From Parcubacteria group bacterium GW2011_GWB1_42_6 (lineage in GTDB: Bacteria > Patescibacteriota > Minisyncoccia > Portnoybacterales > GWB1-42-6), in assembly GCA_000997475.1 (NCBI GenBank), contig LCEC01000042.1:1-5118 (forward strand): a stretch of DNA of 5,118 bases. Direction: 5' to 3'. The translations under genes and the position numbers were made by a program. A model generated the notes under the pieces. That model did no database searches. It worked only from the letters and a program-made list of their open reading frames with translations, and was not told the DNA's origin. Every line of letters begins with the position of its first letter. Positions within the stretch are counted from its first letter, which is position 1. Positions 1 to 5,118 of the stretch are shown here, in pieces.

Positions 1-1376
1 AAATAACCCGCGCTTTTTTCTTTTTTCTTATCGGAAATTTCCTGCCTTTTCACCGCTCCGCCGCAAATCGGGCACGCGCGCGGCATATGGAATTCTTTTT
101 CTTTGCCCGCGCGCAAACTCGGCAAAACCTTTATGATATCGGGAATCACATCGCCAGCCCGCTGAATGACAACCGTGTCGCCGATTTTTAGATCAAGACG
201 CTTGATTTCGTCTTCGTTATGCAGTGTGGCGCGCGAAACCGTGACTCCGCCCACATTCACAGGCTTTAAGACGGCCACCGGAGTTAAAATTCCCGTGCGT
301 CCCACTTGCGTGATTATGTCTTCCACGACCGTGGTGACCTCAACTCCCGGAAATTTGAAAGCGATCATCCAGCGCGGCGCTTTGCCCACCGCGCCAAGCT
401 TTTCTTGCAAAGAAATTTTATCAACAACAACCACCACGCCGTCGCACTCAAAAAGCAAATCATCGCGATGAGAGTCCCAGTAATCATGAAATCGCCCCAC
501 TCCTTTCATATCATGGCAAAAAGCCGCGTATTTTTTTGTCGCGCCGGAAAAGCCGCCAAAAGAAGGAAACCCCAAAGCTCTCATTATTTTATGCTCCTGT
601 TCGTGCCTTTCTTGGCCAAAATCATTCATCAAGGAATAGGCAAAAAAATCCAGCTTCCGCGAAGCCGTGATTTTGGAATCGAGCTGGCGAATGGAACCGG
701 CCGCGCCGTTTCGCGGATTGGCCAGCAGAGGCTTGCCTTGCTCCTCATATTTTTTATTCAATTTTTGGAAAGTCTTTTTTGCCATAATCGCCTCTCCGCG
801 AATTTCAATCCTTCCCGCCCGAACGGAATTCATCAATCTTTCGATTTGCCGGCCACCAAGGCCGATTTCTTTTAATTCTAAACTTTCGGGAATTCTCAAA
901 TTCAAAGGAATCGATTCTATAGTTTTTATATTTTGAGTGACATCCTCGCCGATTTTGCCGTCGCCCCGCGTGGCGCCTCGGATCAGAACGCCGTTTTCGT
1001 AAACCAAAGAGATCGCCAGGCCATCCAGTTTCAATTCGCAAAAATAATCAAGTCTTTCCCCGGGAACTAATTTTTGGATTCTTTCTTCCCATTCCTCCAT
1101 TTCTTCAAGACTGAAAGAATCTTCCAAAGAAAGCATCGGGACGGAATGCGAAACTTTATTGAATTTTTCCAGCGCCTCGCCGCCGATTCTTTGCGTGGGA
1201 GAATCGGGAGTGATTAAATCCGGAAATTCCGATTCCAGCCTGAACAATTCGTGTTTGAGCGAATCCAAAGCCGAGTCGGAAATTTCCGGTTTGTCCAAGA
1301 CATGGTAAAGATAGCGATGGCGATTTATTTCCCCGCGAAGTTTTTCTATTCTTTTCTTTGCTTCCGTTTTTTCCAT
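1..1376 (-). CDS. ligA: NAD+-dependent DNA ligase LigA, N-terminal 458 residues (3' end cut by window edge)
   Basis: LigA seals nicks in DNA during replication and repair, using NAD+ as AMP donor. The frame is open from the ATG at 1376 to the window edge. An in-frame TAA (1380-1382) lies two codons upstream of the ATG, which fixes the earliest possible start. Domain Ia (about residues 1-70) shows YLYHVLDKPEISD and ITPDSPTQRIGG. The adenylation domain shows CELKLDG with the AMP-accepting K116, RGDG (137-140), GEDVTQNIKTI, RGE (193-195), NPRNGAAGSIRQLD (220-233) and FKFP (340-343). The OB fold shows QVGRTGILTPVAVL, SRATLHNEDEI and GDTVVIQRAGDVIP. The first two cysteines of the Cys4 zinc finger are C435 and C438. 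The rest of the finger, the HhH region and the BRCT domain lie outside; the family is usually about 670 residues. Two oddities: the motif IV lysine is V317 (DGVVVVV), and the domain Ia tyrosine is L37. There is also an insertion of about 20 residues near 163-184. The identity is certain; the effect of the substitutions is not. Confidence 0.97.
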   Translation of the reverse strand, partial: MEKTEAKKRIEKLRGEINRHRYLYHVLDKPEISDSALDSLKHELFRLESEFPDLITPDSPTQRIGGEALEKFNKVSHSVPMLSLEDSFSLEEMEEWEERIQKLVPGERLDYFCELKLDGLAISLVYENGVLIRGATRGDGKIGEDVTQNIKTIESIPLNLRIPESLELKEIGLGGRQIERLMNSVRAGRIEIRGEAIMAKKTFQKLNKKYEEQGKPLLANPRNGAAGSIRQLDSKITASRKLDFFAYSLMNDFGQERHEQEHKIMRALGFPSFGGFSGATKKYAAFCHDMKGVGRFHDYWDSHRDDLLFECDGVVVVVDKISLQEKLGAVGKAPRWMIAFKFPGVEVTTVVEDIITQVGRTGILTPVAVLKPVNVGGVTVSRATLHNEDEIKRLDLKIGDTVVIQRAGDVIPDIIKVLPSLRAGKEKEFHMPRACPICGGAVKRQEISDKKKEKSAGY

Positions 1377-1391
1377 GAGTTAATTTTTCAA

Positions 1392-1439
1392 ATTCCAGAC
1401 ATCCGATGTCGGGGAGTTTTGACATCGGATGTCTGGAAT
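1392..1439. repeat. Perfect 19-bp inverted repeat in the ligA leader
   Basis: The arms at 1392-1410 and 1421-1439 are exact reverse complements (ATTCCAGACATCCGATGTC and its complement) with a 10-base spacer. Each arm contains a 13-bp interrupted palindrome, GACATC-S-GATGTC, at 1398-1410 and 1421-1433, whose centres are 23 bp apart. In the ligA transcript it would fold into a 19-bp hairpin ending 15 bases before the ATG. No T-tract follows on either strand, so it is not a standard terminator. It could be a REP-like dispersed repeat, a pair of operator sites for a dimeric regulator, or an mRNA element. The sequence alone does not decide among these. Confidence 0.9.
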
Positions 1440-1473
1440 AAAAAGCGTATAAAATGGCTTCGGATCTTACTTT

Positions 1474-1502
1474 ATTTTAACGAAATAAACCCTTCTTGGC
1501 AA
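1474..1502 (-). promoter_or_regulatory. Predicted sigma70-type promoter for ligA
   Basis: On the minus strand TTGCCA (1497-1502) and TAAAAT (1474-1479) are separated by 17 bp. Each hexamer matches the consensus at five of six positions, and the spacing is the preferred one. Transcription would start near 1467, giving a leader of about 90 bases that includes the 19-bp inverted repeat. The -35 begins just after the T-tract of the upstream terminator, which fits a separate transcription unit for ligA. This is a pattern match only, in AT-rich DNA. Confidence 0.5.
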
Positions 1503-1504
1503 CG

Positions 1505-1530
1505 AAAAATCCCGCTTTGGGCGGGATTTG
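1505..1530 (-). terminator. Intrinsic terminator of the pilin cluster
   Basis: Arms 1507-1515 (AAATCCCGC) and 1521-1529 (GCGGGATTT) pair perfectly over 9 bp around a 5-base loop. On the minus strand the GC-rich stem is followed by TTTTTCGTT. The hairpin begins 13 bases after the stop codon of the PilX-like gene, the expected place for the end of the pilin operon. The T-tract is short (five T's), so read-through into ligA is possible. Confidence 0.85.
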
Positions 1531-1542
1531 ATCGCGCGAATT

Positions 1543-2535
1543 TTATCTCACGCAAGCGCAAGCCTTGCGAAAATTTGGACTAACTTCGTTAATATTGGTC
1601 AAATATGGAGCCCATTTGAAAAATAACTTTTGAGGCGCCACCATGGGTCCCCAAGCCGGATAAAAATTGCCCTCGGTTGTTGTATTTTCACAAGGAGGGT
1701 TCGGTATTCCCGTCAATTCTTCTATTGTGTTTCCACACAATGAACTGCCGCTCCCCGACGCGGCAAAAAGAGGATTAACGCCGCCACGATTATTGATGCT
1801 GCAAGCGGCAGTGCAGGTTTGACCCCAACCGGCCAAGTACCAACAATAACCATCGTTATTATTATAAACTCCCCCGCAATCTCTTTTGCAAGAACCTGAA
1901 TCCCAAATAAATCCCGCGGGGCAAGTATAGCAAGTTTTGTTTTGACAGCAAGTCTTGGTCGGATCAGCAACCACATTTCCTGCCGGATTGGGATTATTGC
2001 TGTAACATCCGGGCAAAGTATTGCAAGTCGCCGGACATACCCCGCCGCATTCGTCATCCGCCCCGCAAGCTTTGCCGTCGCACTGGGGAATGCAAGGAGG
2101 CAAATCATCCCATTCAATTTCAACGCTTCTCTCGGTCCCTTTATAGTTTCCCGAAGACCAAACTCTTTCTTCCAAATCTCTTTGAGCGACATAAGCGGAT
2201 GAATTGACAAACGTCAAAGATTCGGTAGCGGAGGTGATTTGATCGCCATTGGTTTTCTTGGCGCAAAATTGATTCAAAGAATTACCAACCTCATCCTTGC
2301 ACTCATCGGTTGCCAAGGGCCCCAAATCGGCGCATCGCGCTTGATAAAGGCACCTTTCGGCCCCCGAATCGGCCGCGTAAAAAGCCGGGATGGAATCGGT
2401 GAGCTGGCGCGACATTTTTATTTCCGCCAACATAATCGTGGCCGCCGAAAGCGAAACCAAAAGAATGATTGAAAGAATAAAAGTGACTATCAGAACCGAA
2501 GTCGCCCCTTTTTGATTTTGAAAATTCCGTTTCAT
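1543..2535 (-). CDS. PilX-like minor pilin with cysteine-rich C-terminal extension
   Basis: This 330-residue protein has a PilX-type N-terminus. A short basic leader ends in KG10, followed by A11 and a hydrophobic segment at about 12-34. There is no glutamate at +5, as in known PilX proteins. AADSGAERCLY (54-64) is the typical PilX_N helix motif. PilX is a minor pilin that helps prime assembly at the pilus tip. Pseudomonas PilX is much shorter (around 200 residues). Here a further 180 or so residues follow: a knot-like stretch CDGKACGADDECGGVC (152-167), more cysteines at 171, 177, 196, 197, 202, 205, 216 and 220, and a terminal domain with GYCWYLAGWGQTC (229-241) ending in ACACVR. Cysteines total 24, which suggests extensive disulfides outside the cell. 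The gene is last in the cluster, 19 bp after the PilW-like gene, and stops at TAA before a terminator. No clear Shine-Dalgarno is present. The PilX-like call is strong; the role of the tail is unknown, and an adhesive one is inference. Confidence 0.85.
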   Translation of the reverse strand: MKRNFQNQKGATSVLIVTFILSIILLVSLSAATIMLAEIKMSRQLTDSIPAFYAADSGAERCLYQARCADLGPLATDECKDEVGNSLNQFCAKKTNGDQITSATESLTFVNSSAYVAQRDLEERVWSSGNYKGTERSVEIEWDDLPPCIPQCDGKACGADDECGGVCPATCNTLPGCYSNNPNPAGNVVADPTKTCCQNKTCYTCPAGFIWDSGSCKRDCGGVYNNNDGYCWYLAGWGQTCTAACSINNRGGVNPLFAASGSGSSLCGNTIEELTGIPNPPCENTTTEGNFYPAWGPMVAPQKLFFKWAPYLTNINEVSPNFRKACACVR

Positions 2536-2554
2536 CGCTTTTGATTTCTTTAAA

Positions 2555-3118
2555 TTATTTTGAACCTTCCGATTGGTATTGTCTTGAAGAAACCGTGTTT
2601 TGCAGATAAAGATGAATTTCTTTTCCGCCCTGCTCGCGGGCCGTCAGTTTCATTGAAATCGTCACTCTGGGCTGAAGCCCGAAACTTTTATCTATTTCAA
2701 AATGCAGATTGGAAACCTCCACTTCATCGGGAGTTAAAACCGCGGCAGTGGCGTTTATCGGAACGGAAGCCAGGTCTTTATAAATCCGACTGTCCGTCCA
2801 AAGGACAAAATACATTGTTTCATCGCGTGAATTTTTAAAAAGCAAGCAAGACCGGGTTGAACTTTGGGAATCGCAGCTTGGCATCAAAGCGTTGGTCCCG
2901 AAAGGATTTAAAATTTCGCTCATCCTGATTTCCTTGGCCATTGATTCCATGACATAGCGCCCCACATCCATAATATTTTGCTGGCTGTTTATTCTTTGAG
3001 TTCCGCCCATGCCCGAAAGAAAGGCGCCTATCACTCCGACAATAACAATGGAAAAAGCCGTCACCGCCACGGTGATTTCAATCAGGGTCATGCCGGATTG
3101 ATGATAAAGTTTGGGCAT
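2555..3118 (-). CDS. PilW-like type IV prepilin (PulJ/PilW family)
   Basis: This 187-residue prepilin has a short leader, MPKLYHQSG, with cleavage expected after G9. The mature protein would begin MTLIE with the conserved glutamate E14 at +5. A membrane and assembly helix spans about 12-34. The rest is a typical minor pilin: a helix rich in polar residues (RYVMESMAKEIRMSE, 54-68), a pair of cysteines (C82, C91) that may form a disulfide, and the terminal QNTVSSRQ (173-180), seen in many PilW/PulJ-like proteins. Its place between a PilV-like and a PilX-like gene supports the PilW assignment. It would act in the pilus tip complex after processing by a prepilin peptidase, which is not in this window. 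The ATG at 3118 follows an AT-rich tract with no Shine-Dalgarno. The prepilin call is secure; the exact subfamily rests partly on gene order. Confidence 0.87.
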   Translation of the reverse strand: MPKLYHQSGMTLIEITVAVTAFSIVIVGVIGAFLSGMGGTQRINSQQNIMDVGRYVMESMAKEIRMSEILNPFGTNALMPSCDSQSSTRSCLLFKNSRDETMYFVLWTDSRIYKDLASVPINATAAVLTPDEVEVSNLHFEIDKSFGLQPRVTISMKLTAREQGGKEIHLYLQNTVSSRQYQSEGSK

Positions 3119-3165
3119 AAATAATTTAAAAATTAAAATGGAAAAATTTAATGAATTAACTCCCC

Positions 3166-3235
3166 TCGTTCGAGTCTGTCATTCGACCCTGAGGGTCTCA
3201 GACCCGAATGGGAAGACTCTTCAGAGTCTGAACGA
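3166..3235. repeat. 70-bp nested inverted-repeat element in the pilin operon
   Basis: An outer stem pairs TCGTTC (3166-3171) with GAACGA (3230-3235). Inside are two hairpins. The first (3180-3210) has outer arms CATTCG/CGAATG, inner arms CTGAG/CTCAG, symmetrical ACC internal bulges and a GGT loop. The second (3214-3229) has arms AGACTCT/AGAGTCT. The DNA is much more GC-rich than the AT-rich flanks at 3121-3160 and 3285-3325, which suggests an inserted unit. It does not code for anything visible. It may be a dispersed palindromic repeat or an mRNA structure. That it is repeated elsewhere in the genome cannot be seen here. Confidence 0.7.
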
Positions 3236-3240
3236 CCTAA

Positions 3241-3262
3241 CCCCCTCTTATCTAAGAGGGGG
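3241..3262. repeat. 10-bp perfect palindrome between pilin genes
   Basis: CCCCCTCTTA (3241-3250) and TAAGAGGGGG (3253-3262) are exact complements around a TC centre; in RNA the stem would be about 8 bp with a short loop. No T-tract follows on the minus strand (TTAGGTCG) or the plus strand (AACCTG), so it is not a standard terminator. A weaker 5-bp pair, ACCTG (3264-3268) and CAGGT (3280-3284), lies beside it. It may be part of the same composite repeat as the element at 3166-3235. Confidence 0.7.
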
Positions 3263-3288
3263 AACCTGCTAAGAGAGTTCAGGTATTA

Positions 3289-3314
3289 ATTGATAATTGG
3301 ATTATTGATAATTG
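3289..3314. repeat. Short direct repeat, ATTGATAATTG twice
   Basis: The 11-base unit occurs at 3289-3299 and 3304-3314, with a 15-base period, in the AT-rich tract just after the stop of the PilV-like gene. Low complexity makes chance or slippage a fair explanation. It marks one border of the hairpin-rich spacer. Confidence 0.6.
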
Positions 3315-3327
3315 AAAATTTTAAACC

Positions 3328-3849
3328 CTATCTCCAATTCCACAATCTGCTGTCAACTCTTAATGAGTAATTTCTTCCCTTGTCCGTCCAAGTCACTTGG
3401 GCGATTACTTGCGCCTCAACCGCCGAAATTCGATTGAGAGTTATTTTGCGTTTGAATATGGAATCGGGCCCTTGGCCGTATTGATAAAAAGGCGCGTCAT
3501 CGCGAAATTTTAAAGGAGGATTATTATAGATAGGCAGCAAATCAATACTATTGGTATTGTATTGCGCCCGATAATCGCCATTGGCGTAGGAACTGAACCA
3601 TGTGTCCCAATTGGAATCCCTGATGTTTCGAACCACTTCCAATCCCTCCTGCGCCAAATGCGCCGCGATCAGGCGGTTGTAGCTCACCGAAGCGCTGCCG
3701 ACCACGAAAGTCAAAAGACTCATCGCACCCGTAAATCCCACGATGATCACGTAAATCGCCACAATCACTTCCAAAAAAGTGAATCCGGAATTTTTTGAGC
3801 CCTCTTTTTTGGAATTGATTTTTCTTTTTTCAGTCCGCGAAACAAACAT
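3328..3849 (-). CDS. PilV-like type IV prepilin
   Basis: This is a 173-residue prepilin. Its 22-residue leader is long and very basic (MFVSRTEKRKINSKKEGSKNSG), with cleavage expected after G22 and mature start FTFLE carrying E27 at +5. The hydrophobic helix covers about 25-50. Then comes LAQEGLEVVRNIRDSNW (65-81), a stretch I recall as typical of PilV-like prepilins in Patescibacteria, and a C-terminal beta region ending QVTWTDKGRNYSLRVDSRLW. PilV proteins are minor pilins of the tip and priming complex. The gene starts 17 bp after the FimT-like gene; no other ATG precedes the leader's glycine, so the start is well set. No Shine-Dalgarno is visible; the upstream bases are GATATTTTT. The stop is TAG, unlike the TAA of its neighbours. 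A 209-bp spacer separates it from the next gene. Confidence 0.88.
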   Translation of the reverse strand: MFVSRTEKRKINSKKEGSKNSGFTFLEVIVAIYVIIVGFTGAMSLLTFVVGSASVSYNRLIAAHLAQEGLEVVRNIRDSNWDTWFSSYANGDYRAQYNTNSIDLLPIYNNPPLKFRDDAPFYQYGQGPDSIFKRKITLNRISAVEAQVIAQVTWTDKGRNYSLRVDSRLWNWR

Positions 3850-3866
3850 AAAAATATCGCCGATTT

Positions 3867-4397
3867 TTAATTGATATCCACCAAGCCGGTTTGTTCCACC
3901 TTGACGCTTCTGACGAATGGCCCCGATTTAAACCGAAAATCGTGAGCGCAAAGACCGGGACAATCATTCACATAAGTCGTTGGGATGGGCGGCAAGAAAA
4001 AAATGGAAATGGAAACATCGGGATCCGCAGGATCTTCGGCCGCGGTGTAAAAACTCACATCGGCCGGCAAATTTACCGTTTCCGTAATTACGCTCGAACC
4101 GGCAATATACTCGGTGCTCGCGTTGGTATTATAGAACAAGACATATTGAGTTGCCGAAACCACGTATAAACCGAATCCGGTGGCCGGCAATCCTTCCAAA
4201 TTTCCCGAAAGCGCCAAAGTTTGCATCCGGCGCGCGTCCGCCGCGAATTGTTGGACGCATCTGGCGACTTTATACGTTCTCTGCCCGCCCGAATAACTGG
4301 CAATGACCAAAGAACCGATTATGGCGATGATAAAGGCGCTTGTCAAAATCTCTATAAGAGTGAAACCGAAATTGTTTTTTTTGATTTCTTTCGTCAT
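3867..4397 (-). CDS. FimT/GspH-like type IV prepilin
   Basis: This 176-residue prepilin has leader MTKEIKKNNFG, with cleavage expected after G11. The mature start is FTLIE with E16 at +5, and the hydrophobic helix spans about 13-34. Behind it, the segment RCVQQFAADARRMQTLALSGN (from residue 46) resembles the FimT/GspH helix in which polar residues precede a beta-rich globular part. The remainder has the pattern GFGLYVVSATQYVLFYN (74-90), again GspH-like. Cysteines at 146 and 150 (CPGLC), plus C47, could make a disulfide loop near the C-terminus. The gene starts 9 bp after the stop of the FN3/PKD gene and is first in a FimT, PilV, PilW, PilX order, where FimT/FimU is a minor pilin of the tip complex. 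In some bacteria FimT-type pilins bind DNA for uptake; nothing here shows that directly. A GspH subunit of a type II secretion system is the alternative. Confidence 0.86.
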   Translation of the reverse strand: MTKEIKKNNFGFTLIEILTSAFIIAIIGSLVIASYSGGQRTYKVARCVQQFAADARRMQTLALSGNLEGLPATGFGLYVVSATQYVLFYNTNASTEYIAGSSVITETVNLPADVSFYTAAEDPADPDVSISIFFLPPIPTTYVNDCPGLCAHDFRFKSGPFVRSVKVEQTGLVDIN

Positions 4398-4406
4398 TTT
4401 TGCAAT

Positions 4407-5118
4407 TTACTGCGGTCGCGGCGCCGTTTCCTTCCAGCCGGGCAAAGGAACTTGAATATTAACTTCTTTGGAAACCGAACAAGTGAATGAGCCGTCAGAA
4501 ACGGAAAGATCAACCGTTTTGGAACCGGGATCGTGGAATTTTACAACCGGATTCGCTCTGGTGGCGACTCCCGGAGTTCCGTCTTCAAAAGTCCAAGATC
4601 GGCTGGAAATCGAATAGCCGCTGGCCGCGCTTGAAGTGTCGGTGAAAAATACTTGCTGATCCGGAGCCGCTCCCGCCGGCGCCCATGAAAAATCCGCCGT
4701 TGGATAGGCGTGGTTTGGCGTGGCAAAGCTTCGCGAAGCGGACCAAGCCGAAGCGACATCGTGTTCATCCCAAACCATCACCCGCCAATAATAGGTCGTG
4801 TTGTAATTCAATCCGCTTGAACCCGTGTAATAAGAATCGGAAGCGGAAATGACTTTATTGGTGTCTTTGGCCGGCGAAGAAAAATCGGAATTATTATCCA
4901 CTTGCGCTCGATAAGCCAATTGGCTGTCTCCGTCCGAATCGCTGAAATTCCAAACCAAAGTGGCCGAAGCGTTTTTGATGTCGCAATAATCAGGTTGGGT
5001 TTCGGAAACTCCCGAAACCGTCGGCGCTTGATTGGTGGGAGGAGGAGGCAAAGGCGGCTCGGTATTACTGACCGTAATGGAAACGTTCGGACAAGATATT
5101 CCCCAACGTGTGGCTTGA
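4407..5118 (-). CDS. Secreted FN3-like/PKD-domain protein, C-terminal 236 residues (5' end beyond window)
   Basis: The frame is open to the window edge, so the start lies outside; an internal TTG at 5051 sits in a proline linker and is not a credible start. In fragment numbering, residues 1-20 are the end of another domain (RWGISCPNVSITVSN), then PPLPPPPTNQAP (21-32) is a linker. Residues about 33-133 look like a fibronectin type III-like domain (DSDGDSQLAYRAQVDNNSDF, then TTYYWRVMVWDE). Residues about 138-222 are a PKD domain with SWTFEDGTP (174-182) and the repeated strand pattern PVVKFHDPGSKTVDLSVSDG. The tail is VPLPGWKETAPRPQ, with no membrane anchor or sortase signal. Such domains occur in extracellular and adhesive proteins. 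It lies only 9 bp before the prepilins, so it is probably co-transcribed and may be a pilus-associated surface protein. That role is inference; the domain calls are good. Confidence 0.82.
   Translation of the reverse strand, partial: QATRWGISCPNVSITVSNTEPPLPPPPTNQAPTVSGVSETQPDYCDIKNASATLVWNFSDSDGDSQLAYRAQVDNNSDFSSPAKDTNKVISASDSYYTGSSGLNYNTTYYWRVMVWDEHDVASAWSASRSFATPNHAYPTADFSWAPAGAAPDQQVFFTDTSSAASGYSISSRSWTFEDGTPGVATRANPVVKFHDPGSKTVDLSVSDGSFTCSVSKEVNIQVPLPGWKETAPRPQ

Noticed and set aside
306..875. Open frame of 189 codons on the plus strand
   Set aside because: It lies wholly antisense to ligA, whose frame shows many conserved ligase motifs; the plus-strand product resembles no family and is low in complexity.
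1156..1425. Minus-strand open frame across the ligA start and the inverted repeat
   Set aside because: It is out of frame with ligA, and its coding would run through the palindrome. The LigA N-terminus in the correct frame explains the region.
1722..2210. Open frame of 162 codons on the minus strand in another frame
   Set aside because: It is nested inside the PilX-like gene, which has a clear leader, helix and cysteine pattern in its own frame; the alternative product shows no recognisable motif.
3168..3235. Possible tRNA: GTTCGAGTC resembles a T-arm
   Set aside because: There is no 7-bp acceptor stem, no anticodon arm of the right size and no D-arm at the right distance; the pairing found is a different nested hairpin layout.
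3241..3262. Intrinsic terminator after the PilV-like gene
   Set aside because: The palindrome is strong, but no run of T's follows on either strand and the pilin genes continue beyond it. It is listed as a repeat instead.
3289..3314. Start of a CRISPR-like array
   Set aside because: There are only two 11-base units with a 4-base gap in AT-rich DNA; there are no regular repeats or spacers.
4221..4490. Plus-strand open frame spanning two pilus genes
   Set aside because: It is antisense to the FimT-like start and the FN3/PKD C-terminus, both well supported; the product has no family features.

Overview
The window looks like a chromosomal piece of an uncultured bacterium of the Patescibacteria (Candidate Phyla Radiation, probably Parcubacteria-like). 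This is an inference. It rests on small type IV prepilins of the style recalled from those genomes (for example the stretch LAQEGLEVVRNIRDSNW in the PilV-like protein), a PilX-like protein with a cysteine-rich tail, an FN3/PKD surface protein, and a LigA with clade-like departures from the usual motifs. There is no 16S or other marker gene in the window to confirm it. All genes lie on the minus strand, so transcription runs from position 5118 towards position 1. No stretch longer than 300 bases lacks a gene.

Positions 5118 to 1543 form a pilus gene cluster. In transcription order it holds: the C-terminal 236 residues of a secreted FN3-like/PKD protein (4407-5118, its start beyond the window), a FimT/GspH-like prepilin (3867-4397), a PilV-like prepilin (3328-3849), a 209-bp spacer full of inverted repeats (3119-3327), a PilW-like prepilin (2555-3118), and a PilX-like protein with 24 cysteines (1543-2535). 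Apart from the one long spacer the gaps are 9, 17 and 19 bp, as expected for an operon. An intrinsic terminator (1505-1530) closes the cluster. The order FimT/FimU, PilV, PilW, PilX is that of the minor-pilin operon of Pseudomonas-type type IV pili. There these proteins build the priming and tip complex of the pilus. The likely joint job here is a type IV pilus tip for attachment or DNA uptake, with the Cys-rich PilX-like protein and perhaps the FN3/PKD protein as exposed parts.

Positions 1376 to 1 hold the first 458 codons of ligA, the NAD+-dependent DNA ligase, cut by the window edge inside its zinc finger. It appears to have its own sigma70-type promoter (-35 at 1497-1502, -10 at 1474-1479, 17-bp spacer), which starts directly after the T-tract of the pilin terminator. 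A perfect 19-bp inverted repeat (1392-1439) lies between this promoter and the ATG.

The points most worth a second look are the LigA catalytic positions that are not the usual residues (motif IV Lys to Val, domain Ia Tyr to Leu), the 19-bp hairpin in the ligA leader, the multi-hairpin spacer inside the pilin operon, and the PilX-like protein with its Cys-rich extension. No mobile-element gene, CRISPR array, tRNA or rRNA was seen.
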